From the NCBI RefSeq assembly GCF_002154895.1, contig NZ_MUIZ01000002.1, forward strand, positions 423,658 through 487,657: a stretch of DNA of 64,000 bases, written 5' to 3'. Under the pieces are notes generated by a model. It had not been told where the DNA came from. It did not search any database and worked only from the letters and a program-made list of their open reading frames with translations. Numbering within the stretch: position 1 is the stretch's first letter; the number at the start of each line of letters is the position of its first letter. Shown piece by piece: positions 43,647 to 53,457 of this stretch. The translations under genes and the position numbers were made by a program. This stretch comes from Lactococcus petauri. Its GTDB lineage: Bacteria > Bacillota > Bacilli > Lactobacillales > Streptococcaceae.

Positions 43647-44879
43647 TTATACTCCTTTATTTCCAATGTCTTTACGATAAAACATCCCTGTATTGTCTAA
43701 CTTATCTAATTTCTCGTAAAGTGATTTTTGAATACTTTTTATCTCTTTGCCGGTTTCGGTAACCATGTATATGCGTCCCCCTTTTGAAAGGAGCTGACCA
43801 TCTTTTCTTATAACACCAGCATAATAACAGTTCAAATCCTGTAGCTCTGGTAGAACAACACTCTTTGCTGAAGCATCGGGATAGCCCTGATTTGCTACAA
43901 CTACTCCTAAGGTAACTTCTTCGGTATTACAGATCAAGTTTGGCTCTCGTCCTTGTAAGATATCCAATATATTTTCAAAAAAATCACTTGTAATAGTTTC
44001 TAGAACCACTTGCGTTTCTGGGTCACCAAAGCGAGCATTAAATTCAATCGTTTTGACACCTTCGGATGTCAATATTAATCCGGCATAAAGAATACCAGTA
44101 AAAGGCTTATTCTCCGCCTCTAACCCAGCCACAGTTGGTTGAACAATTTTTTCTATGGCTTCTTGTACTACAGCTTCTGGAATATGAGGTACAGGTGCAT
44201 AAGCACCCATCCCCCCTGTATTTGGCCCTCGATCGCCATCAAAGGCACGTTTATGATCTTGCGCAATAGGTAACGGGTATATCTTTCCATCATGTACTAA
44301 GCTAAAAAGTGAAAACTCTTCGCCATCAAGGTATTCTTCTACCACAACTTTTGCTGCTTTTGTCTGGAAAATATCTTCTAAAGCAGCTTTTGCTGCTTCT
44401 AAATCCATGGCAACTGTGACGCCTTTTCCTGCAGCTAAGCCATCTGCCTTGATAACAATAGGTGCACCTTTTGTCTCAACGTAATTTAGAGCCTTTCCGA
44501 GATCCGTAAAACTCTCGTAGTCTGCTGTGGGTACGCCGTATTTTTTCATTATTGACTTAGCAAAAGTTTTACTGCCTTCGATTTGAGCAGCTTCAGCTCT
44601 TGGTCCAAATATAAGCAACCCTTCGTCTAAGAAAGCATCCACAATGCCGTTCATCAATGCTGTTTCTGGACCAACAAAAGTCAAATCTACTTTTTTCTTC
44701 TTCGCAAAGTCTACCAATAGATGATTTTCAAGTTCGGAAATAGCTACATTTTCCAGCTTTTCCTCCGCCATACCCACATTTCCTGGGCAAATAAAAACTT
44801 TCTTTACTTTTTCACTTTTTGCAAATTTTCGTGCAAGTGCATGTTCACGCCCACCTGAGCCAACAACTAAAACCCTCAT
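43647..44879 (-). CDS. purD: Phosphoribosylamine-glycine ligase (GARS)
   Basis: A 410-residue ATP-grasp ligase with [12 protein letters not shown] at the N-terminus and [15 protein letters not shown] in the centre. It makes GAR from phosphoribosylamine, glycine and ATP, the second step of purine synthesis. First gene of the purDE(K) unit; a PurBox stands about 90 nt upstream of its ATG. GAGG lies 6 nt before the start. Confidence 0.95.
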   Translation of the reverse strand: MRVLVVGSGGREHALARKFAKSEKVKKVFICPGNVGMAEEKLENVAISELENHLLVDFAKKKKVDLTFVGPETALMNGIVDAFLDEGLLIFGPRAEAAQIEGSKTFAKSIMKKYGVPTADYESFTDLGKALNYVETKGAPIVIKADGLAAGKGVTVAMDLEAAKAALEDIFQTKAAKVVVEEYLDGEEFSLFSLVHDGKIYPLPIAQDHKRAFDGDRGPNTGGMGAYAPVPHIPEAVVQEAIEKIVQPTVAGLEAENKPFTGILYAGLILTSEGVKTIEFNARFGDPETQVVLETITSDFFENILDILQGREPNLICNTEEVTLGVVVANQGYPDASAKSVVLPELQDLNCYYAGVIRKDGQLLSKGGRIYMVTETGKEIKSIQKSLYEKLDKLDNTGMFYRKDIGNKGV

Positions 44880-44927
44880 ATTTCCTCACTTTCTTCTCAC
44901 TTCTATCTTAAGATATTTAGAGAAAAA

Positions 44928-44951
44928 GAAAAAGCCCCAGGGGGCTTTTCT
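44928..44951 (-). terminator. Terminator of the HAD phosphatase gene, between PurBox and purD
   Basis: AAAAGCCCC and GGGGCTTTT flank a 2-3 nt loop; the minus strand continues with TCTTTTTC. Confidence 0.88.
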
Positions 44952-44968
44952 AAATATATTCTTATTCC

Positions 44969-44981
44969 ATTGTTCGGAATT
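44969..44981 (-). promoter_or_regulatory. PurBox of purD
   Basis: AATTCCGAACAAT on the minus strand is a full match to AWWWCCGAACWWT. It starts right after the stop codon of the HAD gene. From its centre, 76 nt leads to about 44899, just after TAAGAT (44910-44905), a plausible -10. Confidence 0.82.
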
Positions 44982-44982
44982 A

Positions 44983-45681
44983 TCAAGCAAGGACAGGTAG
45001 AGAAGGTATTTCTAATAAATCTTCGATAACACAATCTGGTGTTAAATCTTTTTGCGCCTCTAAGTGTTTAGGATTATACCAAATTGTTTTAATACCTGCA
45101 TTTTTTCCGCCTAGGATATCTGTAGCTAAGGTATCACCAACAATCGCAAAATCTTTATCCGCAGCATGATCGATATGTTCAAATACATAATCAAAGAATT
45201 CTTTTGATGGCTTGTGTTTTCCAATTTCTTCACTGATAAATATTTCTTTGAAATATCCGGCAATGCCAGACTCTAAAATTCGTGGACGAGAAACTTTTGA
45301 TGTACCATTACTAACAATGTACATTTCTGTTGCTTCTTGCGCCAGGCAATCCAAAAGTTCCATAGCGTGGTCCATCAATTCATGACCTTGAGCCAAGTGA
45401 AGTTGGTAAGCTGCATCAACAGCCGAAGCATCGTAAGCTTCTTTAACTCCCAAAGCTCTAAAAGCATTAGCAAAACGTGTAGAAAGAAGCTCTTCACGAC
45501 TGATTTCTCCTGCTTCATGACTTCGCCAAAGCGCTTTATTTTCACGTGAGTAGATGGCTCTGTTTTCTTTTGTATCTTCAATATGGTATTGCTCAAAGAT
45601 TTTGCCTAAAGCCATGTACTCTGCCTTATCAAAATCAAGAAGTGTGTTGTCTATGTCAAAAAGTAATACAGTCATTTTCAT
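44983..45681 (-). CDS. HAD-family nucleotidase, YjjG-like
   Basis: A 232-residue HAD hydrolase: catalytic LFDIDNTLLDF at the N-terminus, a cap domain, SNGTSKV (motif II), K-x-SKEFFDYVFE and GDTLATDILGGKNAG (motif IV). The YjjG subfamily removes phosphate from non-canonical pyrimidine nucleotides. The ATG at 45675 is better spaced from AAAGAG than that at 45681. It lies between treC and purD and ends in its own terminator. Confidence 0.85.
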   Translation of the reverse strand: MKMTVLLFDIDNTLLDFDKAEYMALGKIFEQYHIEDTKENRAIYSRENKALWRSHEAGEISREELLSTRFANAFRALGVKEAYDASAVDAAYQLHLAQGHELMDHAMELLDCLAQEATEMYIVSNGTSKVSRPRILESGIAGYFKEIFISEEIGKHKPSKEFFDYVFEHIDHAADKDFAIVGDTLATDILGGKNAGIKTIWYNPKHLEAQKDLTPDCVIEDLLEIPSLPVLA

Positions 45682-45761
45682 CTCTTTCTAAAAATTTATG
45701 ATAGCTCTAGTTTAACGATTTCATCGTATTTTTTCAACAAAAGAGACTTTTATAACGGTCA

Positions 45762-47372
45762 CTATCTGGCTAATAAAGCAACCGACTGATAAGGTGCCAG
45801 TGTTTCAGACTTATATGAATCATAGTTATTAACGAAGACTTCTGCATCTTCAAAACCCTGTGGCAAAGTAAAGTTCACGCTGTGATTGGCAAAGTTATTC
45901 AGTACAAGTAAAAGTTGGCCTTTATATTCACGTACAAAAGCATAAATGTGCTCTGAATCTTTAAGTGCAGCTTTATAATCTCCCTCAGAAATAATTTTTT
46001 CCGTTTTTCGTAAACGAATCATTTCTTTATAGAAATTATAGATTTCTCCGTTTTTATCTCTTTTCAGATTAATGTCGGTATGTTTGCCCAACTTCAGCCA
46101 TGGATCTCCTTTGCTAAAGCCCGCATTTGCGCTATCGTCCCATTGCATCGGTGTTCTTGAATTGTCACGTGATTTACTGCTGATTATTTCAAACGCTTCG
46201 GATTCTGTTTTTCCTTGTTTCAAAAGTATTTCGTAAGCATTCAAAGCTTCTAAATCTTGATAATCGGCAACAGAATCATAGTCAGGATCAATCATACCAA
46301 TTTCTTCACCCATATAAATAAAAGGTGTGCCACGGCTGAGGTGAATCGCAGCAGCTAGCATCGTTGCTCCTTTTATACGGAAATTTTTCACATCCACAAA
46401 ACGATTGAGTGCTCGAGGTTGATCATGATTATTCCAAAAAGTAGCATTCCAGCCGCCACCTTGTGACATTTTTTCGCCCCATTCATGGAAAAGCTCTTTG
46501 AGCGCTTGAAAATCAAAGGGAACTTTGGTCCATTTATCACCATCTTTGTAATCTGTTTTTAGATGATGGAAATTAAAAACCATACTGAGTTCTCTTCGCT
46601 CCGGTTGTGTATAGAGAATACTGTTTTCGATGGACGTTGAGCTCATTTCTCCCACAGTTATGGCATATTCATCTTGGCCAAAAGTAGCAGCATTGAGCAT
46701 TTTCAAATATTCATGCGTGATTGGTTTATCAGTATACTCAAATTTCCCATCAAATTCTGGATTGTTTTTAAGTATTTCGTCTTTTCCAATAACGTTAATC
46801 ACGTCAAAGCGAAAGCCTGATATACCTTTACCACGCCAAAAATTAACAACTTCAAACAGTTCTTTGCGAACATTGGGATTACGCCAATTTAAGTCGGCTT
46901 GAGAAATATCATAAAGATGAAGATAATATTTACCAGTATCGCCAAATGGCGCCCAAGCATTGCCACCAAATTTCGACACCCAATCCGTAGGTTCATCTCT
47001 AAGAATGAAGAAATCTTGGTAATATTTATCACCGGCAAGTGCTTTTTTAAACCATTCATGTTCTGTTGAAACATGATTCAAAACCATATCCAACATAAAT
47101 TCAATACCTAACTCTTTACCACGTGCTACCATTTGGTCAAAATCTTTAAAATCACCAAATACTGGATCTATATTAGTATAGTCAGAAATATCATAACCAT
47201 TATCTCTTTGCGGGCTGGGATAAAAAGGATTAAGCCAAATCATATCGATTCCTAATTCCGCCAAATAAGGTAATTTTTCCGTTACTCCTCTGAGATCACC
47301 AATACCATTTCCTGTAGTATCTAAAAATGATTTAGGGTAAATTTGATAGATGACTTTTTCACTCAATGTCAT
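45762..47372 (-). CDS. treC: Trehalose-6-phosphate hydrolase
   Basis: A 536-residue GH13 enzyme. It has IYQIYPKSFLDTTGNGIGD, the nucleophile in GFRFDVINV, acid/base Glu in ITVGEMSS and WNNHDQPR. It cleaves trehalose-6-phosphate to glucose and glucose-6-phosphate in the cytoplasm. Its place after the trehalose PTS genes decides between this and an oligo-1,6-glucosidase. L. lactis instead uses a phosphorylase, so this gene differs from that route. Confidence 0.88.
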   Translation of the reverse strand: MTLSEKVIYQIYPKSFLDTTGNGIGDLRGVTEKLPYLAELGIDMIWLNPFYPSPQRDNGYDISDYTNIDPVFGDFKDFDQMVARGKELGIEFMLDMVLNHVSTEHEWFKKALAGDKYYQDFFILRDEPTDWVSKFGGNAWAPFGDTGKYYLHLYDISQADLNWRNPNVRKELFEVVNFWRGKGISGFRFDVINVIGKDEILKNNPEFDGKFEYTDKPITHEYLKMLNAATFGQDEYAITVGEMSSTSIENSILYTQPERRELSMVFNFHHLKTDYKDGDKWTKVPFDFQALKELFHEWGEKMSQGGGWNATFWNNHDQPRALNRFVDVKNFRIKGATMLAAAIHLSRGTPFIYMGEEIGMIDPDYDSVADYQDLEALNAYEILLKQGKTESEAFEIISSKSRDNSRTPMQWDDSANAGFSKGDPWLKLGKHTDINLKRDKNGEIYNFYKEMIRLRKTEKIISEGDYKAALKDSEHIYAFVREYKGQLLLVLNNFANHSVNFTLPQGFEDAEVFVNNYDSYKSETLAPYQSVALLAR

Positions 47373-47391
47373 AGTTTTTTCCTTTTGTTTC

Positions 47392-48936
47392 TTATTTATT
47401 TACGGCTGATTTAAAGACGTTTTTCTTTTCAAGTCCTGTTCCCATTGTATCTGAATCTTTAAAGCCAAAGAACCAAACCAATGTCATGGATACAACAATA
47501 CAAACAGCTGTCGCAATCCAAAAGTAGATAAAATTGTTAGGATTACCTGCAGCATGAGTCAAAGGATTTGTCGTTGCAGCAAAGTTAGGGAAACCAATAA
47601 GTGAGCCTGAGAAGCCGTACATATGCAGATCAAATAAGCCCGCAACCGCAGCGCCTGCAGCTGCACCAATCGAACTCATAATGAAAACACGAATATATTT
47701 CAAGTTAATCCCATACATGGCTGGCTCAGTTACCCCACAAAAAGCCGAAATCGCTGCTGGTAAGGCTAACCCTTTCAGACTTTGTTGGCGTGTTTTGAGA
47801 AAGACAGCTAGAGCACCAGCACCTTGTGCCAACATTGTAAAGGAAACAATCATGTTAATGTTTGATTCTCCTGTTGTTACGATTTGTTGAGTCAAGATAG
47901 GAATAACCAACCAATGGAGACCAAAGATAACTAGAACTTGGTAAAGTCCACCAATAATTGCTCCTGCTATTGTGAGATTAAGATTAATCAAGCCTGTAAT
48001 GACTGAAGCAAGCGCAGAGGAAACAATACTAATTACGGGTCCTACCAATAAGAGTACCAATGAAGCCACAACAAAGAAAGTAATCATCGGTACAAAGATC
48101 GAACGAAGTGCTAAAGGCATGTGTTTCTTAAGCCAAGCACCGATTGGTTTAGCCATCCAAGCTGCTACAATAATCGGGAAAATAGTATAGGCATAATTGG
48201 GTAGACTAACAGGAATATTAAAATAACTTGTATTAAAAGTTACGCCAAATAATTCCATAACGACTGGTGCTTTTCCAGCTACAATCTCTCCTTTCTCAAT
48301 AACATTAGGTGCTGCAACTAAGCCTTGTAAAGCAGGGTGAATCATAAATCCACCAACTGCAGCCAAGACAAATGGGTCTGAACCTAACTGCTTAGCAGCG
48401 GCATAGCCGACCAAGACAGGAAGGAAGTAGAATGGTGCCATCGCCATTGTTGAAATAATAATATAGGTTGGATCTGTCGGACTAATAAGTTCAAAAATAT
48501 GGTTTCCTTTAACAAACATGTTAAGAATCCCGTTAATCATACCACCAGCAGCTAATAAACCAATAATCGGCATCATTGATCCCGTAATTGTTCCAACTAC
48601 AACTTGAAAAGCACGAATGATTGGATTTTTAGAAACTTTTGTTTCCTCGACTTCTTCACTACTTTCGCCATCCACTACACGACTGCCCAGCTGGGCCACA
48701 ATTTCGTCATAGACATCCTCAACAGCTTGACCAATAACGACTTGGTACTGCCCCAGATTTGCATTGTAGACAACCCCGGCTACACCATCCATTGCTTCAA
48801 GTTTTTTATCGTCTGCTTTTTCTTTGTCGACTAAATAGAAACGTAAGCGTGTGATACAGTGAATCACCTTTGTGATATTTTCCTCACCACCAACAGCAGC
48901 AATAATTTCTGTTGCTAATTTTTTGTAATCTGCCAT
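47392..48936 (-). CDS. treP: PTS trehalose transporter, EIIBC
   Basis: A 514-residue protein. The EIIB domain comes first, with phospho-Cys27 in VIHCITRLRF, then about ten membrane segments of the glucose-superfamily EIIC, including LKYIRVF and GVTEPAMYGINLK. It takes up and phosphorylates trehalose. It follows the EIIA gene by 11 nt and precedes treC by 19 nt. Confidence 0.9.
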   Translation of the reverse strand: MADYKKLATEIIAAVGGEENITKVIHCITRLRFYLVDKEKADDKKLEAMDGVAGVVYNANLGQYQVVIGQAVEDVYDEIVAQLGSRVVDGESSEEVEETKVSKNPIIRAFQVVVGTITGSMMPIIGLLAAGGMINGILNMFVKGNHIFELISPTDPTYIIISTMAMAPFYFLPVLVGYAAAKQLGSDPFVLAAVGGFMIHPALQGLVAAPNVIEKGEIVAGKAPVVMELFGVTFNTSYFNIPVSLPNYAYTIFPIIVAAWMAKPIGAWLKKHMPLALRSIFVPMITFFVVASLVLLLVGPVISIVSSALASVITGLINLNLTIAGAIIGGLYQVLVIFGLHWLVIPILTQQIVTTGESNINMIVSFTMLAQGAGALAVFLKTRQQSLKGLALPAAISAFCGVTEPAMYGINLKYIRVFIMSSIGAAAGAAVAGLFDLHMYGFSGSLIGFPNFAATTNPLTHAAGNPNNFIYFWIATAVCIVVSMTLVWFFGFKDSDTMGTGLEKKNVFKSAVNK

Positions 48937-48947
48937 GATTTCTCCTT

Positions 48948-49433
48948 TTATTTTGCAGTTGCTTGGCCCAACAGATCACCTGCTTGAGCAATTCCTTTTT
49001 TAACGGTAAGACTATCGAGCTTTTCATTTGTATTTGTAATTAAAACCATACTCGTAAGTGGTAAACCCGCTGCTTCCACTTCTTTCCAATTGACCTGTCC
49101 CAGAGCATCGCCGCCGTCGACTATATCGCCCACCTTAACTTTAATCTGAAAAGGTTGTCCATTTAAACTTACTGTATCAATTCCTAGATGAAGCAACACT
49201 TCTAAACCATCTGCGCGCGTGAAGCCGATAGCATGTCCTTGTACTAGACTGACTTCTCCTGCTACTGGACTGACAATGTCACTACTGGTGGGTTCAATGG
49301 CATAACCTTCCCCCATAACTTTTTTGGCAAATACAGGGTCGGAAACCTTTTCCAAATCAATAACTGTACCCGCTAAAGGTGTATAAAGGTTCTTGTCCTC
49401 ACTTACACTTTTTTTCTTTCCAAAACCAAACAT
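48948..49433 (-). CDS. PTS glucose-type EIIA, trehalose unit
   Basis: A 161-residue EIIA of the Crr type, with VEVLLHLGIDTV-like sequence LEVLLHLGIDTV carrying the phospho-His. It passes phosphate from HPr to the EIIB domain of the next gene. It is first in the trehalose operon. AAAGGAG lies 7 nt before the ATG. A short extra N-terminus (MFGFGKKKS) precedes the domain. Confidence 0.92.
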   Translation of the reverse strand: MFGFGKKKSVSEDKNLYTPLAGTVIDLEKVSDPVFAKKVMGEGYAIEPTSSDIVSPVAGEVSLVQGHAIGFTRADGLEVLLHLGIDTVSLNGQPFQIKVKVGDIVDGGDALGQVNWKEVEAAGLPLTSMVLITNTNEKLDSLTVKKGIAQAGDLLGQATAK

Positions 49434-49463
49434 TTTTATTCTCCTTTAATAAAAACAAACTAC

Positions 49464-49520
49464 AACTTGTACGTACAAGTTTATAATAGCAAAATGAAAG
49501 CGGTTTTGCAAGCGGTTATA
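49464..49520 (-). promoter_or_regulatory. Trehalose operon promoter with TreR operator and cre-like sites
   Basis: The minus-strand promoter has -35 TTGCAA (49506-49511), a 17-nt spacer and an extended -10, TGcTATTAT (49483-49488). An 18-bp perfect palindrome, AACTTGTACGTACAAGTT (49464-49481), follows directly and is the probable TreR operator. Two overlapping cre-like sites (ATGAAAGCGGTTTTG at 49494-49508 and TTGCAAGCGGTTATA at 49506-49520), each missing the final C of the consensus, cover the -35. Confidence 0.72.
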
Positions 49521-49547
49521 TTTTTACTTTAACTTAAAGTGCTTTTT

Positions 49548-49556
49548 TGTTACACT
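49548..49556 (+). promoter_or_regulatory. Extended -10 promoter of treR
   Basis: TGtTACACT with the hexamer at 49551-49556, then six bases and the ATG. No purine-rich ribosome binding site is present; a leaderless mRNA is predicted. Confidence 0.55.
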
Positions 49557-49562
49557 TAGGTT

Positions 49563-50279
49563 ATGAAAAAGTACGAAATTATTCTTCGGGATTTGGAGAA
49601 AAAAATTCATGAAGGAAGATATCCCGAAAATGAGCTCTTGCCCAGTGAAAACCAGCTTACAGTGCTCTATCAAACAAGCCGTGCAACGGTACGACAAGCA
49701 CTCAAAATCTTGGAAGAAAACGGGATTATTCAACGCCGTCACGGCTTTGGCTCCATTGTTATTCCCAGAGAGAGATTGATGTTCCCCATTTCAGGGTTAA
49801 CTTCTTTCAAAGAGCTCAAAGATTCTTTAAACTTCAGCTCAACCACTGAAATATTAATTTTTGAAAAAATAACTGTAGATAAAGACCTCTCAGAACTTTC
49901 TTTTTTTGAAGAAGGCTCTCAAGCTTTTCATATCCTCCGCCGACGAAATATTGATGAGCAGTTCGTTATCCTAGACCGCGACTATATTTTAGCTTCTGCA
50001 GCACCTGATATGACCAGAGAAAAAGTAAAGTCTTCTCTATATGCTTACCTCGAAGATCATGTTCATCTTGATATTTCATATGCTCAAAAAGAAATCACAA
50101 TTGATTTTGTCAATGATGAAGATAAAACTTATTTGGATTTGAACCCTAAGGATCGCCATGTCGTGAGTGTGCGCAGTCATGTTTATCTCGCCAATAATAA
50201 TGTTTTCCAGTATACGGAAAGCCGACATCAGGTAGATAAGTTTCGCTTTACTGAGTTTTCGAGACGGCAGAAACACTAA
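49563..50279 (+). CDS. treR: GntR-family trehalose operon repressor
   Basis: A 238-residue regulator with an N-terminal winged helix (LPSENQLTVLYQTSRATVRQ, about 22-41) and a UTRA domain. TreR repressors of this type release DNA on binding trehalose-6-phosphate. It is divergent from the trehalose PTS operon and separated from it by the palindromic operator. It ends tail-to-tail with purH across a shared terminator. Confidence 0.9.
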   Translation: MKKYEIILRDLEKKIHEGRYPENELLPSENQLTVLYQTSRATVRQALKILEENGIIQRRHGFGSIVIPRERLMFPISGLTSFKELKDSLNFSSTTEILIFEKITVDKDLSELSFFEEGSQAFHILRRRNIDEQFVILDRDYILASAAPDMTREKVKSSLYAYLEDHVHLDISYAQKEITIDFVNDEDKTYLDLNPKDRHVVSVRSHVYLANNNVFQYTESRHQVDKFRFTEFSRRQKH

Positions 50280-50280
50280 T

Positions 50281-50312
50281 AAAAAAAGCTAAACTCTCGT
50301 CTAGCTTTTTTT
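50281..50312. terminator. Bidirectional terminator between treR and purH
   Basis: AAAAAAAGCTA pairs with TAGCTTTTTTT across a 10-nt loop; it serves both converging genes. Confidence 0.9.
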
Positions 50313-50313
50313 A

Positions 50314-51864
50314 TTAGTGACGGAAATGTCTCACACCTGTAAAGATCATCGTGATGCCATACTTGTCACAGGCTTCAATGACTTCTTGATCGCGAACGGA
50401 ACCACCTGGTTGGACAATCGCTTTGATGCCAGATTTAGCAATCTCATCAATATTATCTGCAAAGGGGAAGAAAGCATCAGAAGCAAGCACAGCATTATCT
50501 ATATTTTTTTCCTGCGCTGCTTCAATTGCTATTTTCACTGAAGCTACACGGTTGGTTTGACCTGGCCCAACCCCAAGTGTTTGATGTTCATTTGTGACAA
50601 TGATACCGTTAGACTTCACATATTTGACCGCTTTCCATGCAAATTTTAGCGCTTCCCATTGTTTTGTATCTGGTTGAGCTTGCGTTGCTACTGTCCAACT
50701 TTCTTCTTGTTCTGCAACAACATCTTGCTCCTGTACTAAGACACCTCCAAGCACACCTGTAATCATCGCTTCTTTTTCTGATGCACCAATTTGTTCAAAA
50801 TCAAGCGTAAGCAAACGGATATTTTTCTTTTTCGTTAAAATTGTTAGTGCTTCATCAGAAAATGCCGGTGCAATAATGATTTCTAAAAAGATTTTGCTCA
50901 TTTTCTCAGCTGTTTTTGGGTCAACTGGACGATTTAAAACGACAATACCTCCGAAGATTGAAACAGGATCTGCTTCATAAGCGTAATCCCAAGCTTGCTC
51001 AATCGTCACCCCTTGACCAATGCCGCAAGGATTCATGTGCTTAAGCGCCACAACAGTTGGTTGCTCCGTAAAATCACGCGCAATTTGCAAGGCTGCATCT
51101 GCATCACGCACATTGTTGTAAGATAATTCCTTACCGTGCAATTGCACACTTTGCCCAATCGAATAAGCAGTTGGAAGGGCATTTTCATAAAAATCTGCAT
51201 CTTGTTGTGGATTTTCACCATAACGCATCCCTTGTTTTAAATCATACGTCAGTGTCAACTTTTCAGGTTTTTCCTCATGATCAGAAAACTTTTCTGTTAA
51301 ATATTGTGCAATGAGTGCATCATAAGCAGCAGTATGTCGAAAAACTTTGGCAGCCAAACGTTGACGAAGCTCTAAGCTGGTTTCCCCAGCTTTTTCGAAT
51401 TCTTGGAGCACTGCAGCATAGTCTGTGGGATCAACAAGAACAGTAACGTCTGCATGATTTTTTGCTGCAGAACGTAACATTGAAGGACCACCAATATCAA
51501 TATTCTCGACAATTGTTTGATGATCAGCTCCTGACAAGAGTGTCTCTTTGAAAGGATAAAGATTGACAACAACCAAGTCAATGGGTGTAATATTGTGCTC
51601 TTCTAAGGCAGCTAGGTGGCTGTCCAAATCACGTCGTGCCAAAAGTCCACCATGAATCATTGGGTGCAATGTTTTCACACGTCCATCCATCATTTCCGGA
51701 AACTGCGTCACTTCTTCAATCGCTAAGGTTGCAATTCCTGCTTCATCCAAGGTTTTTTTAGTTCCGCCAGTTGAGATAATTTCAAAACCGAGTTTACTTA
51801 AAGACTCAGCCAATTCAACAATTCCATTTTTATCCGACACACTGATAAGCGCACGTTTAGTCAT
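50314..51864 (-). CDS. purH: Bifunctional AICAR transformylase / IMP cyclohydrolase
   Basis: A 516-residue enzyme. The N-terminal cyclohydrolase part starts [16 protein letters not shown] and has DGRVKTLHP; the transformylase part has KHMNPCGIG and ends in GVRHFRH. It performs the last two steps to IMP. It lies 40 nt after purN; TATTAT in that gap might give extra transcription, but no PurBox was seen there. Confidence 0.96.
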   Translation of the reverse strand: MTKRALISVSDKNGIVELAESLSKLGFEIISTGGTKKTLDEAGIATLAIEEVTQFPEMMDGRVKTLHPMIHGGLLARRDLDSHLAALEEHNITPIDLVVVNLYPFKETLLSGADHQTIVENIDIGGPSMLRSAAKNHADVTVLVDPTDYAAVLQEFEKAGETSLELRQRLAAKVFRHTAAYDALIAQYLTEKFSDHEEKPEKLTLTYDLKQGMRYGENPQQDADFYENALPTAYSIGQSVQLHGKELSYNNVRDADAALQIARDFTEQPTVVALKHMNPCGIGQGVTIEQAWDYAYEADPVSIFGGIVVLNRPVDPKTAEKMSKIFLEIIIAPAFSDEALTILTKKKNIRLLTLDFEQIGASEKEAMITGVLGGVLVQEQDVVAEQEESWTVATQAQPDTKQWEALKFAWKAVKYVKSNGIIVTNEHQTLGVGPGQTNRVASVKIAIEAAQEKNIDNAVLASDAFFPFADNIDEIAKSGIKAIVQPGGSVRDQEVIEACDKYGITMIFTGVRHFRH

Positions 51865-51904
51865 TTTTATTCCTTTTCTATTTTTAAGTTTATAATAGCT
51901 CTTA

Positions 51905-52447
51905 CTATTTTTTGATAAGCTCTTCTACTACTTTTATATACAATTCATGCTCTGTTTGATGGAGCTTTTTTTCATATTCGGCGAGTTCTGGGTGATAATC
52001 AAGCTGCTGCTGGGCTAAAATTTCTCCTGTATCGACTCCAGAATCCACCCAATGCACTGTGATTCCCAAGCCTTCTTGAGCTTGCCAGGATTCCTCTAAA
52101 GCATGAGCTGAACCCGCAAAAGCTGGCAGATAAGATGGATGGATATTAATGATCCGGCCTTCATAAGCTTGCAAAAGAGTAGGACCAACAATTTTCATAT
52201 AACCTGCAAGACAAATCAAATCAATCTGATGTTCACGGAGCAAAGCAACTAAGGCTTCTTCATAACTTTGCTTATCAGCAAAAGATTTTAAGGTAAAGCT
52301 GACGGCAGCTATCTTGAGCTGCTGGGCTCTTTGTAGAGCATAAGCCTCAATCTTATCCGAGAATAAGAGCTGAACTTCAGCGGGAAAAGCTTGAGCAAGA
52401 GCTTCAAAGTTGGATCCTGATCCCGAGGCAAAAACGGCAATCCTCAT
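51905..52447 (-). CDS. purN: Phosphoribosylglycinamide formyltransferase
   Basis: A 180-residue enzyme starting [17 protein letters not shown], with catalytic [11 protein letters not shown] and [12 protein letters not shown]. It transfers formyl from 10-formyl-THF to GAR. The ATG overlaps the purM stop by 4 nt (ATGA); an in-frame longer start at 52501 lies inside purM and is rejected. Confidence 0.95.
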   Translation of the reverse strand: MRIAVFASGSGSNFEALAQAFPAEVQLLFSDKIEAYALQRAQQLKIAAVSFTLKSFADKQSYEEALVALLREHQIDLICLAGYMKIVGPTLLQAYEGRIINIHPSYLPAFAGSAHALEESWQAQEGLGITVHWVDSGVDTGEILAQQQLDYHPELAEYEKKLHQTEHELYIKVVEELIKK

Positions 52448-53457
52448 TTTATAATTACCGCTTGTTTCACACGTGGAGTAATTTTTCCGATTTCGTAGCA
52501 TTTTACTCTTTGCTTCACTTCCTCAGCCTTTTCTGGGGCCACCGCAAGGACCATACCAATTCCCATATTGAAAATTTGGAACATTTCGTCATGAGGAACT
52601 TGACCGTATTTCTCCAAAGCTTTGAAAATAGACAAAATCTCCCAGCTGTCTTCTATAATTTCAGCTGTTAATTGATCACTAAACATTCGCGGAAGATTTT
52701 CATAAAAACCACCTCCTGTAATATGTGATATCCCCTTAATCATGTTGTCCTTTATAAGTGGCAACAGCTCTTGGACATAGATATGAGTGGGTTCAAGTAA
52801 CTCTTCTCCAAGGGGGCGTTCCAGCTCAGGAAGAATTTCTTGTTTATCAAAATCTTTAAAGATTTTCCGGACGAGCGAGTATCCATTCGAATGAATACCG
52901 GAGGAAGGAAGCCCTAATAAGATATCACCTGCCTCAACATTCTTGCAGCCATCAATTAAGGCTGACTTTTCGGCAATACCGACAGCAAAACCTGCAAGGT
53001 CATAATCATCTGTATCATACATATCTGGCATTTCTGCTGTTTCACCGCCAATCAGGGCTGCACCTGACTGCAAACATCCTTGGGCAACACCTGCGACTAC
53101 TTTTTCGAGCTTTTCCGGATGGTTTCTCCCGGTAGCGATATAGTCAAGAAAGTAGAGAGGTTCTGCTCCAGCTGCAACGATATCATTAACACACATGGCC
53201 ACACAATCAATCCCAATCGTGTCATGTTTGTCTGCTTCAATAGCCAGCATCAACTTTGTGCCTACTCCGTCTGTTCCAGAAATAAGCACTGGTTCCTTAA
53301 CATCAAGTTTTGAAAGATCAAATGCCGCTCCAAATCCTCCAAGTCCTCCAAGAACTCCCAGCCTTTTCGTTTTTTCCGCGTGTTTTTTTATGCGATCAAC
53401 CACTTGGTAACCCGCTTCAACATCAACTCCTGCCTTTGCATAAGCATTTTTAGACAT
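52444..53457 (-). CDS. purM: AIR synthase (FGAM cyclo-ligase)
   Basis: A 337-residue enzyme beginning [20 protein letters not shown] and containing GTDGVGTKL and [13 protein letters not shown]. It closes the imidazole ring of AIR using ATP. It overlaps purF by 8 nt and purN by 4 nt. Confidence 0.96.
   Translation of the reverse strand: MSKNAYAKAGVDVEAGYQVVDRIKKHAEKTKRLGVLGGLGGFGAAFDLSKLDVKEPVLISGTDGVGTKLMLAIEADKHDTIGIDCVAMCVNDIVAAGAEPLYFLDYIATGRNHPEKLEKVVAGVAQGCLQSGAALIGGETAEMPDMYDTDDYDLAGFAVGIAEKSALIDGCKNVEAGDILLGLPSSGIHSNGYSLVRKIFKDFDKQEILPELERPLGEELLEPTHIYVQELLPLIKDNMIKGISHITGGGFYENLPRMFSDQLTAEIIEDSWEILSIFKALEKYGQVPHDEMFQIFNMGIGMVLAVAPEKAEEVKQRVKCYEIGKITPRVKQAVIIK

Noticed and set aside
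52448..52501. Extended start for purN
   Set aside because: It lies entirely within purM; the ATGA overlap at 52447 and the family start MRIAVFASG decide the start.
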